Assembly (NCBI GenBank): GCA_000231825.2 | Contig: JH720337.1 | Location: 479,122 to 543,121 of the forward strand | Reading direction: 5' to 3' | Origin: Tetrahymena elliotti 4EA | Lineage: Eukaryota > Ciliophora > Oligohymenophorea > Hymenostomatida > Tetrahymenidae | Length of the DNA stretch: 64,000 bases | Shown here: positions 51,644 to 62,962 of the stretch, in pieces | Layout of the letters: each line of letters begins with the position of its first letter | How positions within the stretch are numbered: the first letter of the stretch is position 1 | Translations under genes and position numbers: made by a program | The notes under the pieces: model-generated | Database searches by the model: none | Told to the model about the DNA's origin: nothing | What the model saw: the letters and a program-made list of their open reading frames with translations, nothing else

Positions 51644-53590
51644 TCAGCTGTTAGATAGTGTAAAAATAGGACTTGTAGTTGCTGAATATTAATTAGCACT
51701 ATTCCCATTTGTGGCTTTAGTTGTGAACTCTGCATTACAAGGATCTGCTGTACTATTCTTCTTTGTAGGAGATGTATAGTTTATATTTGTATTTGTTTTG
51801 ACCTCAGAAGTATCTTCTGCTATAACATCTAATCCTATAGAATCTTTATATTTATATGAATTTAAAGTAGGACTGCTTGGCAGATATTCATTAAAGTGAA
51901 GGTTATTTAGGAGAGGGTTATAGTCCTTTTTCTCTTAGGAATTATGATTTTTACGTCCTTAGTTTAATATTTCTTCAATGGCCTTAGCATTTTAATCTTC
52001 TTCAAAATTAGGAGGCAATTAATTTGTTTAGAGCCTTTCAGTTATGTTGTTTCTAAGATTTTTAGATGGTATTTTTGGTTTTGTTTGATTATTTAAATTA
52101 ATCATTTATTAATTGACAAAATCTTCTTCATCACTCACATTTACATTGTTATCATCAATTAACCCGTTATTTGTTGTACCTATTGTGAATGTTGATAAAT
52201 TTGAGGCTATTGGACGACGAAACAGTATACGAGAGCAGCTATCTATTTCTCTTTCTGAAAGCTCTGAACATTCAAGAATAGTTTTTAGAGAAGTCATCTG
52301 ATGAGACTCTCTAAATTTTTGTAGCTTTTTATTTTCTGTAGGTTTGTTAGTAAAATTTATAAACCAATGGTGATTTAAAGCCATAGCAGCAGTAGGTCTT
52401 TTTCCAGGATCTTTTTGAAGTAGCTTCAATAGAAAATCAATACCAGAGACTGAAAGATGCTAGTGTGAAGAAGGATCTTTTTTCTTTTCATTAAACATCT
52501 ATTCTAATATAGATATATCAAGATCGTAAGTCCATTTGTCTCCTATTTTTTCTATTTTAGCATATGGAAATTTTTAAAAGACCATGTAAAATAAGCAAAC
52601 TCCTAAAGAAAAAATATCAATTTAACTATCAAAATCCTTCCCTTCTATAACTTCTGGAGCAACATAATTGTTTTAGCCCCTCTTAATGAGCCTATCTCTA
52701 TACTCAGCTGAGTTTTCTTCTATATATTTAAAATTGATAATAAAGATTTCATTTTCCTTTTAGCTTGTAGAGAAAATGATATTTTCTAGCTTAAGGTTTC
52801 CATGAAAACAATTTTAACTATGTATGCTTCTCAATCCTTTCAGGATATGGTAAGTTAATGTGGCAACAGCTATTTCTTCCAAACTAGATGTGCAAACTAT
52901 TTTCAATAAATCATCACCTTAAAAATACTAAAACGTTAGATAGATATAGTTATCATCTTCGTAAACCTTTTTTAATTTCGGTAGCAAATTGCATGTTACC
53001 CTCCTTAAAATAGAAATTTCATTTTCCACAAAACGCTTTTATTCTGGTTTCAAGCCTTTCTTATTTACTATTTTAACTGAAGCATAAGCCCTTTTCTTTT
53101 TATCAATACAACGATAAAAATGGTCAAATATTCTATTCTCCACCTTGTAACGCTAAAGAAAATTCTGTAACTTGCAAAATTTTTTTAGAGCTTTCATCCA
53201 CATTTTGTGCATTTGAAACTTATCTGTGACAAGTTTAACTATTTCATTTTCTTCGACGTTTTGCAAAATAATACCAAATGCTACTTATTCTCCTATGACT
53301 TCGTTTTCTTCATAAATTGTACAGTATTAGCATTGCAACTATTCAACTGGCGGTGGCTTTGTTTTATCTTAATATTTAATTAGTAAGTTAGGATACAACT
53401 CGAAGTAGAATGGCCTAAATTGCTTTATCATCTTTGAAAAAGTGAGAAACTGTCCCTTCATAATTGGTTTCTAAACTGGCTTTTATCCCTTTTTTTGAGT
53501 TTTAAATGGAGTCTATGTTTCTAAAAAACGTCGAAGGTGCTTATTATCATTAAGCACAAAGTTCATGAGCATAGTATTTCTCTCATCCAT
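51644..53590 (-). CDS. PH-domain pseudokinase
   Basis: Single exon, 648 residues. Residues ~43-145 form a PH-like domain (KGQFLTFSKMIKQFRPFYFE, then a helix KMWMKALKKFCKLQNF). A kinase fold follows (~150-410). The VAIK lysine (K173 in ASVKIV) is kept, but the glycine loop is absent (VENRIFDHFYR), HRD reads HGN (263-265, so the catalytic Asp is Asn) and DFG reads NFK (286-288). The C-lobe is otherwise kinase-like: NYVAPEVIEGKDFDSQIDIF (APE present), SLGVCLFYMVF and KDPGKRPTAAMALNHHWF. This order, PH then kinase, recalls AKT, but the residues needed for phosphotransfer are gone, so a scaffold or regulatory role is likely. The ~200-residue tail is Asn/Thr/Ser-rich. The frame is open for about 25 codons upstream of the chosen ATG. 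Confidence 0.88.
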
Positions 53591-54250
53591 TTCTGCTTTC
53601 CTTGGCTTTTGCTAAAGTAATTTATTTTAGATTATTTATCTTTATAAAAAGTTTTTTAGTCTATTATTGGTTGGCTAGTCTTACTTTTGTTATTTTCAGT
53701 AATTAAGAGTTTCTTTTATTAAAAGTGCGCAAACTAGAGGTGCAGAATTAAATGCGTGCTAATTTTTGTGATTACTACAAATTAGAAGTTTGTTTAAATA
53801 AGAATTATTTAATCCTAGTTTAGGTCTTTTATATCTATTTATACTAGATTTTTTTATAATTTTCCAATATTCTTAAATACCTAGTCTAGAATGTCCTAAA
53901 ACTAGCTTATAAATTACCTTGAGAAAATCTCAGACGCACAAAATTTAATGTTTGATTTGGTTCAATATTGTTTGAAAGATAAGCTTTAATTGCGTAAGTA
54001 TCAGTACTGATGATTTTAAGATACTAGAAGGAGTTATTTTGCTTTTAAAATTAAAAACCTTCTAAAAATGTTGCCAATCAATAGGTTTTTCTTTTTTTAA
54101 TACTATTCAACTTTTGGAAATATGGCTTGCTTTCTAAATTAAACCTGCTGGTGCTAAATTATTATTCTTTTTTATTACTTATCTAAAAGAAATTTGGAAT
54201 AAATATAGTAAGAACACTCACTTAATTGCAAAATTTAATTATTTGTACCT
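53591..54250 (-). other. Open, partly coding-like stretch upstream of the pseudokinase
   Basis: On the minus strand a TGA-free frame runs from about 54100 to a TGA that overlaps the first codons of the pseudokinase. Its first part (about 54045-53930) reads KIISTDTYAIKAYLSNNIEP then NQTLNFVRLRFSQ and ends at a good GTAATT donor; the rest is Lys/Gln/Asn-rich and looks like UTR or intron. It could be a 5' exon of the pseudokinase gene, though the phase did not match any acceptor tested, or a relic. A second frame nearby (FRKQAIFPKVEQYQKKKN) is also coding-like. Confidence 0.3.
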
Positions 54251-55234
54251 TACAATGTAATAAATAAATAAATTAAGATAGCAATACTAAAATTCTTTTG
54301 TTTTCTTTCCATTTTCGTGAGTAATTAAAAAAAAAACTTTAAGCTTAGAGATTACTTACTTATTGGTGATGATTAAACCAAATGAACTATACAAAGATAG
54401 CTGATTGCACTAACCACATTAATTTTCTTCTTGAAAATTATTAGTTAATTAAAAACAATATTTCTTCTTGTTAAAAATACATCAGATAATAGACAGTAAA
54501 ACTTTTTGAAAATAAGTCGATTAAAAAGAAACCCTCAGTCACTTTATAAAAAAATATTTAAACTTTTATTAAATTTAAATCCCTATCACTCTATCAAAAA
54601 AGCAGAACTTGTAATATAAAATAATCCATATTCATTCTCTTTTTTGAATGTTACGAATTAAAGAATTATGCTAGAAGCCATTATAAAATAAATAAAAAAT
54701 AATATGAATAAAAATATCTTTATTTCAAACTTTATGTTCTATTCAATTGATCATTTTACTTTTAATCAATATCTTTTAGATTAATTATTATTTTTAACTT
54801 AATAAGGAATTTATTTGTCATTTATTTCCTAGAAAATACATACCTTTAAATAAAAAATTAAATTATTATTATTTTAAATTAAATAAACTTGATTGAACAT
54901 CAATCAATGATAAAAATTTGTTCAATTTTTAATAGAGGAACAATAGAATTGATTAAGTTCATCGAAAATAATTATGATGAGCAAATTTTTTTCTATTAAA
55001 TTTTTTAGTGAAATAAAAACATAAATTAGTTGCAAAAAATTATTTTATGTAAAACGTTTTTGTTAAAAAAATAATTCATGTTGAATATTAAAATTTGATA
55101 GTCTTTGTTTGTTTTTTTTAATCAAGAAGAGTTTCTTAATTAAATTATAGTAAAAATCTTGTTTCATTCATATAAATATTTATTAAATTAAAAATTCAAT
55201 TTTGATACTGAAAAACAAAAATTAATCGTTAGAT
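54251..55234. other. AT-rich spacer
   Basis: No supported coding frame and no structured repeat. Flanks the GC-richer remnant to its right. Confidence 0.45.
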
Positions 55235-56160
55235 ACAAAAGGATGTTCTCCTTCCTCCAGCTAATAGTATGACAGCTATCAGGTGCCTCTTGGCAGAAAT
55301 GTTAAGAAAAAACAAAAAACAGATGCCTTAACTAATAAGTTTTTAATTCCTGGCAGATGTTCGCTCTAAGCATCTAAATAATTTTAAAGTAGATTGAGAA
55401 AGTTTTTCATCAACATAGATCATGCATTGTCATCAACATGTTTATTATTCGATAATTATCATGACGTCGCTATAATATCATGCTTTGAGTGGCTTTTTTG
55501 TTCATTTTTTCTCGACCTTAAAAAATGTTCAGGATTGGAATAAGTTTTTTTAAAATGCAAGATCTATCCACCAGAGTAATGGTAAAGATATTCTCTTTGT
55601 TAAACGATTTGTATAGTGTTCGTTAATGCATCTAGATATATCTAACCATCTCTGGTACTTATATAATCTGAATTATATAAGAAAACCCCTTTAATGTTTT
55701 TAAAACCCGAAAGATAAAAGAATCAATCTACAAAATCTTAGCCACCATAGTAAAATCGACCTTTCTAAAGGATTTTCAGAATGACTCAGATAGTTCTTGA
55801 AAATGATTTGCTATATCGCCCTTATGACATTTTTGAAACACTGTATATGTGGAAACCTTAGCCAATTACTACTGGAGAAGAAAATAGGGTGAGCCATTGG
55901 ATTAAATAGTTGTGGGAGTATACTAGTAATCGAGCCTTGGCCTAGGATCTTACTGGCGAAAAATAGATATTTTCTCGAGGAATCATCTATCCCCTGCAAC
56001 TTCCTTTAACTCCAACACCCTATTTTAAACTTAAATGGAATGTCAAAAAAACCCAAAAACCCAGGTTAAGGTATAATGACCAGATCAAGAAAAGATCTAA
56101 AAATAACCTTAAGCTCTTATTCCCTTAAAAAAAATAGGAAGATTCATGAAGATACATATT
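55235..56160 (-). pseudogene. GC-richer decayed coding remnant, family unknown
   Basis: About 0.9 kb that stands out by higher GC and by balanced codon-like composition amid AT-rich DNA. The best minus-strand frame reads SRDxx-free stretches such as RENIYFSPVRSQAKARLLVY, RFYYGGQDFVD, FFYLSGFKNIKGVFLYNSDY, and DGQIYLDALTNTIQIVQQRE then YLYHYSGGQILHFKKTYSNP, but is broken by at least two in-frame TGA codons (one between FVD and FFYL). The plus strand also has long TGA-free frames (for example YMWKPQPITTGEENRVSHW), with a frame change near 55785. No member of a known family is recognised. Either strand could be the original; decayed transposon, horizontally acquired gene or dead local gene are all possible. 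Confidence 0.4.
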
Positions 56161-57146
56161 AATTTGTAAAATAAAAAAGCAAACAATATCTAATCATATA
56201 AAAAGATTAAAAAATTTAGAAGAAGAAAAAAAAAATCGAATTTAAAAATCAAATTTAAGAAAAATCAGATAAAAAAAACTAATAAAAATATTTAAGATAA
56301 GAATAAAATAATCTAACAGAAAAAAAACTAAATAATTGAAACACTTAAAAACATAACAAGAAACAAACACTCCAATAAATAAATAAGAAACAAACAAATG
56401 AATAAAAAAATCAATACATCAAAATAAAGCAAAACATTCTAAAAAGCTAAATAAATACTCTCATGATATTTTACATTAAAAACATTTATTTATCTCCGCT
56501 CATATTTTAACTTGTTTAAATGTTATCCATAATTTACAATTAAATGCCAAAAGCATATTTTTTGCTTATGAATTTTACATTAAAAAAAACTTTACATAGA
56601 TTTCTTTTGAAAAATAAGTAAAAAACATTTCAAAACAATTAATATATATTTAATAAAGTCTAAATTTTTTAAAAAAGTCTAATATATTTTTTCAAACCAT
56701 GTTGCAAATAGCAAATTCTTTTCAAAAATTTCTAAGTTTTTTAAATTAAATTTATTTATGTAATAATATTTTTTATTTAAAAAACTGCAAAAATATTCTC
56801 ATATTTAAATAAAAAAATTTTAAATGTTTAAAAATAATTCATTTTAAGCAGATAAAAATGATTTTATTTAATTTTTAAAGATTTTTTTATGAATAATTTA
56901 TTTAAAATTTTAGAATTGATGTTATATGGATTATTAGAAATTTTTACTATTTGATCAATTTTTATTTTTAACTTGAATGTAAATATGAATGAAGTTTAAA
57001 TAAATAACTTTTTTGAATGAAATAGTAGTAAATAAAAAATATAAGAACTTAGTTCTCTAAAAAGTATAGCTATTATAAATAAAAAAAACTAGTTATTGTA
57101 ATTTAATTAATTATAAAGTTTTAGTAAGATAGATATTAAAAATTAC
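56161..57146. other. AT-rich spacer
   Basis: Very AT-rich with A-runs; includes the promoter of the gene starting at 57147. Nothing else seen. Confidence 0.45.
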
Positions 57147-58400
57147 ATGAGTAGTTTACATAAAGACACCATTAATTCGAAGGCATAGGATACGAATCAT
57201 TTTAAATAATTTTTTAGTAATTCTACTCCTAATGCCAGATATTCTTTAAGTATTCATTCTAATCCTTAGTCTACACTCAGCATTTCTCAAGTAGAATAGG
57301 AAAACAAAAAAAGAAAAATAGATTTAGATAACTTCTCCAAGCATATCACAACATCTCCTAGTAAATTATACTTAAGCAGAAATGATAATAGCTTTATTCC
57401 TTCAACAAATAATAATACAATCCTTAATACTAAGAATAACTCAATAGTCTCAAATAATAATCAAACTTATTTAAATGACTCCAAAATGAATAATTAGCAA
57501 GATTCTCTAATCAGTTAAAAAAATAACTTGGGATCTTTAGATTCATCTCTAGCTGGATCAATAAACAACAATAACTATTCAAGGAATTAGAATTAATCAA
57601 ACATCAATAGTCGTACCCTTCAGCTTTAAAGATCTTTTTTCTTTAACGGACCTGAGCGCTTTGAAAATGATAAAAACCAGAATTATTTTGGCCGCTCTCA
57701 AATAAATCCAATGGTTGATACCCATAAATATGAAACATCTTAAGCTGAAGATATAAAATATTATAAAATATTTTAAGAACCTGAAAAGAAATATGATGAA
57801 AGTAGACTCTACATGAAGACAGATTCAAATTATTTAAAATCTCCTTAGGAACGTATGAAAGAATTAAATGAAGTTAAAAAAAATTAAGAATTCTTATAAG
57901 AGTGGAAGGTAGAACATCAACAAAAATCTAAATAATATAAATTGGCAAAAGCTGCATTCAAAAGTGGCATTTCTCATATTGATGGCCCATTAGATAATAA
58001 TACATAAATATATTAGAATGAGCATAAAAACTTTATTAAGAAAGAACATGATGAATTAAATAGAAGAAATGCAAGACTTTCTTACATTGAAAAATTTGTT
58101 ACAACTAATCCTGCCATATACTTTGATAACTCAAAGTAAAGTACTTTATTTGACTAAAAGAGAAACTTATTCCCTCACAAAGTCGATGATTTTTAAAATA
58201 ACTTTATGAGAAAGCAAAAAAGTGAACTTGCAATTTCAAGAAACAAAGAAACTTATGACAGATTATTTGGCCATAACTTGTCAGATTAAAAAGCTATTAT
58301 AAATAGTCAAAGAAGCAAATTTTTAATGTAAAAGGACTTGTATGGCAAATAACACAACATAGTTAATAATACATTAAACCCTTCACTAAAATATGTCTGA
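57147..58400 (+). CDS. Hypothetical low-complexity protein, 417 residues, single exon
   Basis: Not recognised. Uninterrupted ATG-to-TGA frame. The N-terminal 180 residues are Ser/Asn-rich and probably disordered (NSTPNARYSLSIHSNPQSTL). The C-terminal half is charged and helical, with KYDESRLYMKTDSNYLKSPQ, a coiled-coil-like QEFLQEWKVEHQQKSKQYKL, then ELNRRNARLSYIEKFVTTNP and SLKYV at the end. The layout, a disordered Ser-rich head with repeated short basic motifs and helical tail, recalls ciliary or cortical structural proteins of ciliates, but no domain supports that. No membrane span or signal peptide. Confidence 0.72.
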
Positions 58401-58771
58401 ACTATTTTAATATTTATTTATTCATAATGAAGTTATTTTACTATCTACTTAAATACATACAGACATTCATAAATACAAACATATAAATTAAAAATGTGTT
58501 CATTCAAAAATAAATTGAATTTACTCCATCTTTAAACTGTTTTTATTTATTTGGCAAAGCTAATCTATATTTAAGTCAAAAGATGATCAAATTAGATTTG
58601 ACTAATCTTAGAGTTTTCTTTAAAAGTCTTTCAATTAAAAATTTATTATAGTCATTTTTGATACTATTTAGAAATAAATATTTGTAAAGATAAATTTTCT
58701 GAATAAATCTTACTTAACTATCAGTTTAAAGCATTTTAACTTCTTGTGACTTTTAATAGCCTTGGAAAGAG
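58401..58771. other. Short spacer
   Basis: Convergent 3' region between the preceding plus-strand gene and LRR-3. Nothing recognisable. Confidence 0.4.
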
Positions 58772-60130
58772 TCATAATGTGCTCTTAATTTATATTATTA
58801 ATTCTAATTTTATTAACCAAAAGCAAAAAAATTAAAAAATTTGAATAAAATATAAAAAGTATTTACCCTAAATTAATTTTTAATGAAATAAGCTTTTACA
58901 AATTGCTTATTAGCTTGCATAATTATTATATTGCAGCATTTCTTATTTAGTTTTAACTAAAAAAATCTAAATAAAATATATTTGAAAGTATATTATTTAC
59001 TCTAATCCTAATAAAAGATATTGCAAATTTATGCATTCATTTACTCCTTCTAATATTGTCAATATTCCACTTTCTTCAATATTTAAAAGCCTTTTAAATT
59101 TATTAAATACTTTTCAACCCTGATTTTAAAAAATTACTATAACAATAAGGATAGCTTCTTTAAGCTTTTTAGTTAAGAAAGGCCTTCTTTAACAGACTAA
59201 AGTGAGCTTTAGCTTATAAAATTTGCACTATTTTAAAATAAATAGTTTAAGAATAAAATAAAATGAAATAATTTTAAATACCATAAGCTTAGATTTAAAG
59301 TTTATAGATTAGTGAGATTTCCTATACATTAAAATTTCTAGCTGATAAAGTTTGGATCCTTCAACTAGTTATAACTTAAAAAAAAATTTTAGCAAATTTT
59401 ATTATTTATTTAAATTTTTACTCTTAGAAAATTTATAATTCTTCTAATGATTTTATTTGAGAAAGATTTTCAAATAGTGCCTGTTCGCAATGAGAATTCA
59501 GTTGGTTTTAACTTTATTATTTAAATCTTTTGAAGATGTTTTCGAAAATAAAAAATTACCTTAAATTCAATCTTAATATTTTTAAAGAGGGAAATCTACT
59601 TATCTCATAGCAAATCTTTTGAGCTTAAGTTTGATTTAAATAGTTATACCTAATTGATTTAAATAGTTATACCTAATTATGAAAATTAATACAAGCATTT
59701 AAAAAATATATTTATTTACTCGAAGTTCAGATCTAAAATTTTGATATTCGAATTCTGAGCAACTTTACTTATTAGCAAACAAAATAGATTTTCTTAACCA
59801 ATAAAAGAGATTTATCTATTTTTAATCTTAATTAATAAAATGATGAAATTCTTAAAATTTACTGCAAAACTAATTTTATTGAATTTAAATTCTAAAATTT
59901 TTAAATAATCTAGCCTAGTTTAGTAAACTCATCTTCTGTAAAACTATTGAACCTTTTTATTAAAAATAGCATTTGAAAATAAATACATACTATTAATTTA
60001 AATTTTATTACGACAAATTTAAACTTATTGAAGACAAGTTTGATTGCAAACTAAATTGTTCCATAATGCTCAGTAATTCAAATTATCTTAATGAAAAAGC
60101 TCTAAATAAAAAATTAAATTAATATCCTTT
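58772..60130 (-). CDS. Leucine-rich-repeat protein LRR-3, possibly decaying, ends uncertain
   Basis: Minus-strand LRR pieces separated by AT-rich introns: LLSIMEQFSLQSNLSSISLN; NSFTEDEFTKLGQIIQKF; LLISKVAQNSNIKILDLNF; YEISRFPSLKILRLNL; EQALFENLSQIKSLEELQIF; ILEGVNECINLQYLLLGLE. Each is about one repeat followed by a GTAA/GTAA-like donor, the same design as LRR-1, LRR-2 and LRR-4. A 23-bp perfect tandem duplication lies inside at 59633-59678. Starting and ending codons could not be fixed, and repeats are more diverged than in LRR-4, so this may be a pseudogene. The next supported minus-strand gene lies 250 bp upstream. Confidence 0.5.
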
Positions 60131-60384
60131 TTTATATAAAAATAATTTACTTTAAACAAAGAATCAACTCATCAATATTTTGAATTCCCTTCAATTTTTT
60201 GAGAGTTTCTTTGCTGTCTATACCTATATCAATTCTATTAATTCATAAAAATAAAATCTTTTAAAATTTTTATAATAGTGTAATTACTTTCCAAACAATA
60301 AGGTTTTGTATTTAAGATTTTCCATATCCTTTTAATATTTTTTACAAAATAAAATCTATTTTTACTAATTTAGTTACACTAATT

Positions 60385-60933
60385 TCATTTGGTAAAACTA
60401 TTATTATATTTTAATTAATTTTAAAATTTATTTTTTATTAAAAAAAATTTACTTTAATCTTCTTATTGATTATAAAAAAACGTAATATTGTCTTGTGTAC
60501 TTAGAGCTATTTAAAAATGTTTTTTGGACTGTTTTTCAATATCCAATAAAAATATTATTGGATTTTCATCTTCTAATGGTAGGTATTCTTTTAAAAATTG
60601 TAAGTCTGCTTTAATATTATCCTTTTTCAATTCATATATAGAACTAATTTTATAATCTCTAAGAACATATTATGTTTTAAATTCCCTTAGGTATACATTA
60701 TTACTTATATAATTAATTTCATAATAATCATTTATTTTTGTTGATTCTTTTTTTTAGAACGAATAAAATGTATTTTTAACTTAAAATTTTTCTTTTTCTT
60801 CATAAGAAAGTTAAAATTATTTTAAACTTTCAAGGTTTTAATGTATTTTGATTTTTTTCATTTTTTGATTTGGATATTCTTTTTTTTTAATAATATTTAT
60901 TGAAAGAATTTTTATTTTTTTCAAAATGAACAT
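60385..60933 (-). CDS. Hypothetical protein, 182 residues, single exon
   Basis: Not recognised. Frame open from ATG (MFILKKIKILSINII) to TGA. An internal Met (MKKIKIHQNLESLKQFQLSY) about 23 codons later is an equally good start, since the first part is low-complexity. The core is charged and well mixed: KINDYYEINYISNNVYLREF, then DNIKADLQFLKEYLPLEDEN and PIIFLLDIEKQSKKHFQI. No signal peptide, membrane span or motif. It is sandwiched between two LRR genes on the same strand and might be a detached non-repeat end of one of them, though no splice linking them was found. Confidence 0.55.
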
Positions 60934-61166
60934 TTGAGACAAACTAAAATAAAATTTGACACAAAATTGAATTATACAAATAATTTTTAGATTGCTCTAT
61001 ATTTTTCAATTGATTAAAAATATATCTTAAATAAACTATGATTTAACTAAAAAATATTTAAAATAAAATTATTTCATAGGATTCATTTAGAAATTTTATA
61101 TGGATTTTAAATATTTTATATCTTATTTGATTTTTTAAAGTCAATTTTTTTTGAATCCTTTTTTAT

Positions 61167-62962
61167 TCAAAAATATCTGATAGAGCAGTTAACTAATCTT
61201 TTGATTTTAATTATTTGGCATAATTTTTAATACACTTCATCTTCGTCAATACCAATATCACTTTTAAAAGAAATTATAAAAATAATTGAAGAGATAAAAA
61301 TGATAAATACATTAGACTTATGGATAAATGATTTAAATTGGTTAGTTTTCTTAAATTTTTCCTCAGTGAAATAATTCCTTCTTCAGTTATTGGATTTTAA
61401 CTTTAAGATAATATTTATATTTTTGATAAAAATACAAAAAACTCAAGAAATTAACTTGATTTTTAAAGAAAGAGTTTTTAAGCTTATGAAATAGTTGAGA
61501 CTGCTACTAAGTCCATCTAAGCCTGAAGAATAAATTTGGTTTTCACTAATTGTTAATTATTTTAAAATAATACTTTAATTTCATAGAAAAAAAATGAATT
61601 AGAAACCAACCTTAAGTCTATATAAAAATTTTAAAGTTAAGGAAGCTGAGATAGCTCTTCAAACAACATTTAGACACTTTAGCTAATAATCTAGTTCCAT
61701 CTTTATATTTATAATTAATAAAAATTATATAAGAATAAATATTAAATTTTACCTTAACTCTAAAAAGAGATTAGTTATTTTTTTACATTTAGCTATATAT
61801 TATCCTAGATTTGATGTACCATCTGCTTCTATATGATTACATCTTGTGTTTTTTTATTGAATAAAATATTCAATAACAAGTATATATTAAAAAATTGAAA
61901 TTATTTTTATTAATATTACTCTAGAGATAGTGAGAGCTTATTTAGTTGTATCATATTTGATATTGCTGTACCAATTTCAAGTATCCCATTTTTCCCTACA
62001 TGATTATGACTCAAAAAAAAAATTCAATATATATGTAAATATGAGATTAATTTTACTTTAAATTTAAATTTAATTCAATTAGGTTATTTAATTTATTTAA
62101 GCTTTGTCCTAAACCTTTTCCTCCTTCAGGTCCTACAAAGTTATCTCTATTATACAAAAATTATTTAACCAAATTAAAAAATACTAAATAAGTTACTTTA
62201 AATTTAAATTTAAAAACTTCAATTTTTAGCAGCATGATATACCTGAGCATAAATTTGAAGCTCCTTTTGAACCTATTTCATCAAGACTATAAAATATTTA
62301 AAAAATGAAAAACTTACAAAAAATATACCTCAAATCAATAGTAAGTTTCACTAAGTTGATACATTTAGAAACTTGCCTTCTTAGTTTGAATACAAACAGG
62401 GGAGATAGAAAATTAACTACCCAAGGTTTAACTTTAGAAGAAAAGTATTAAAAAGCTTCATTCAATGTCCTTTTAAAATAATTTTATTTAATTTTTTTCC
62501 AAAAAGTAAATAAATTTACAAGATTTCTAAATTCTTTATATCTCCATAGTTTTCTTTAATCTAAAAAGTTTAAAAAATTTATTATTTCATAAATTTTTGA
62601 GTGTTTCTAACTTACTTCCCTTAAAGATTTTGAATTTAACAGGTCTTTATCATAAAAATCATCTTCTTGCTCAAATTTTTATTCTTTTAAGAATTCAATT
62701 TAAATTTGATAATTAAATATTAAATAGTTAGTGAGTTACCTTTGAAATATATTTCTTTAAATGTAAAAACAACTTTTTGATTTATCTAAAAAAATATGAA
62801 AAAAATTCATTAAACTTAAACTTTAATTGAGTTTTTTACTTTTTATGCTTAAATTTGATCATTTACTAGTTTATGAAACTCTTCCTCTTAAATTACTAGG
62901 AATTGATCTATTCTTTCATAATTTGTAGGGGTTTCATTTTAAAACTTATAAACTTCTAGCAT
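61167..62962 (-). CDS. Leucine-rich-repeat protein LRR-4
   Basis: Best preserved of the LRR genes here. Starts MLEVYKFQNETPTNYERIDQ, a charged helical leader continued by FLVIQEEEFHKLVNDQIQAQ, then about ten short exons, most carrying one repeat: DEIGSKGASNLCSGIS; NFVGPEGGKGLGQSLNKLNN; KNGILEIGTAISNMIQLNKL then SLSL; HIEADGTSNLGQYIAKC; GLDGLSSSLNYFISLKTLS; NPITEEGIISLRKNLRKLTN; and a last exon IGIDEDEVYQKLCQIIKIKR ending NCSIRYF before TGA at 61167. The N-x-I-x-x-x-G...L core is the ribonuclease-inhibitor-like LRR pattern. Introns fall after the L-x-L-x-L strand of each repeat, so copies can expand or contract by whole exons. Partner and role unknown. Confidence 0.68.
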
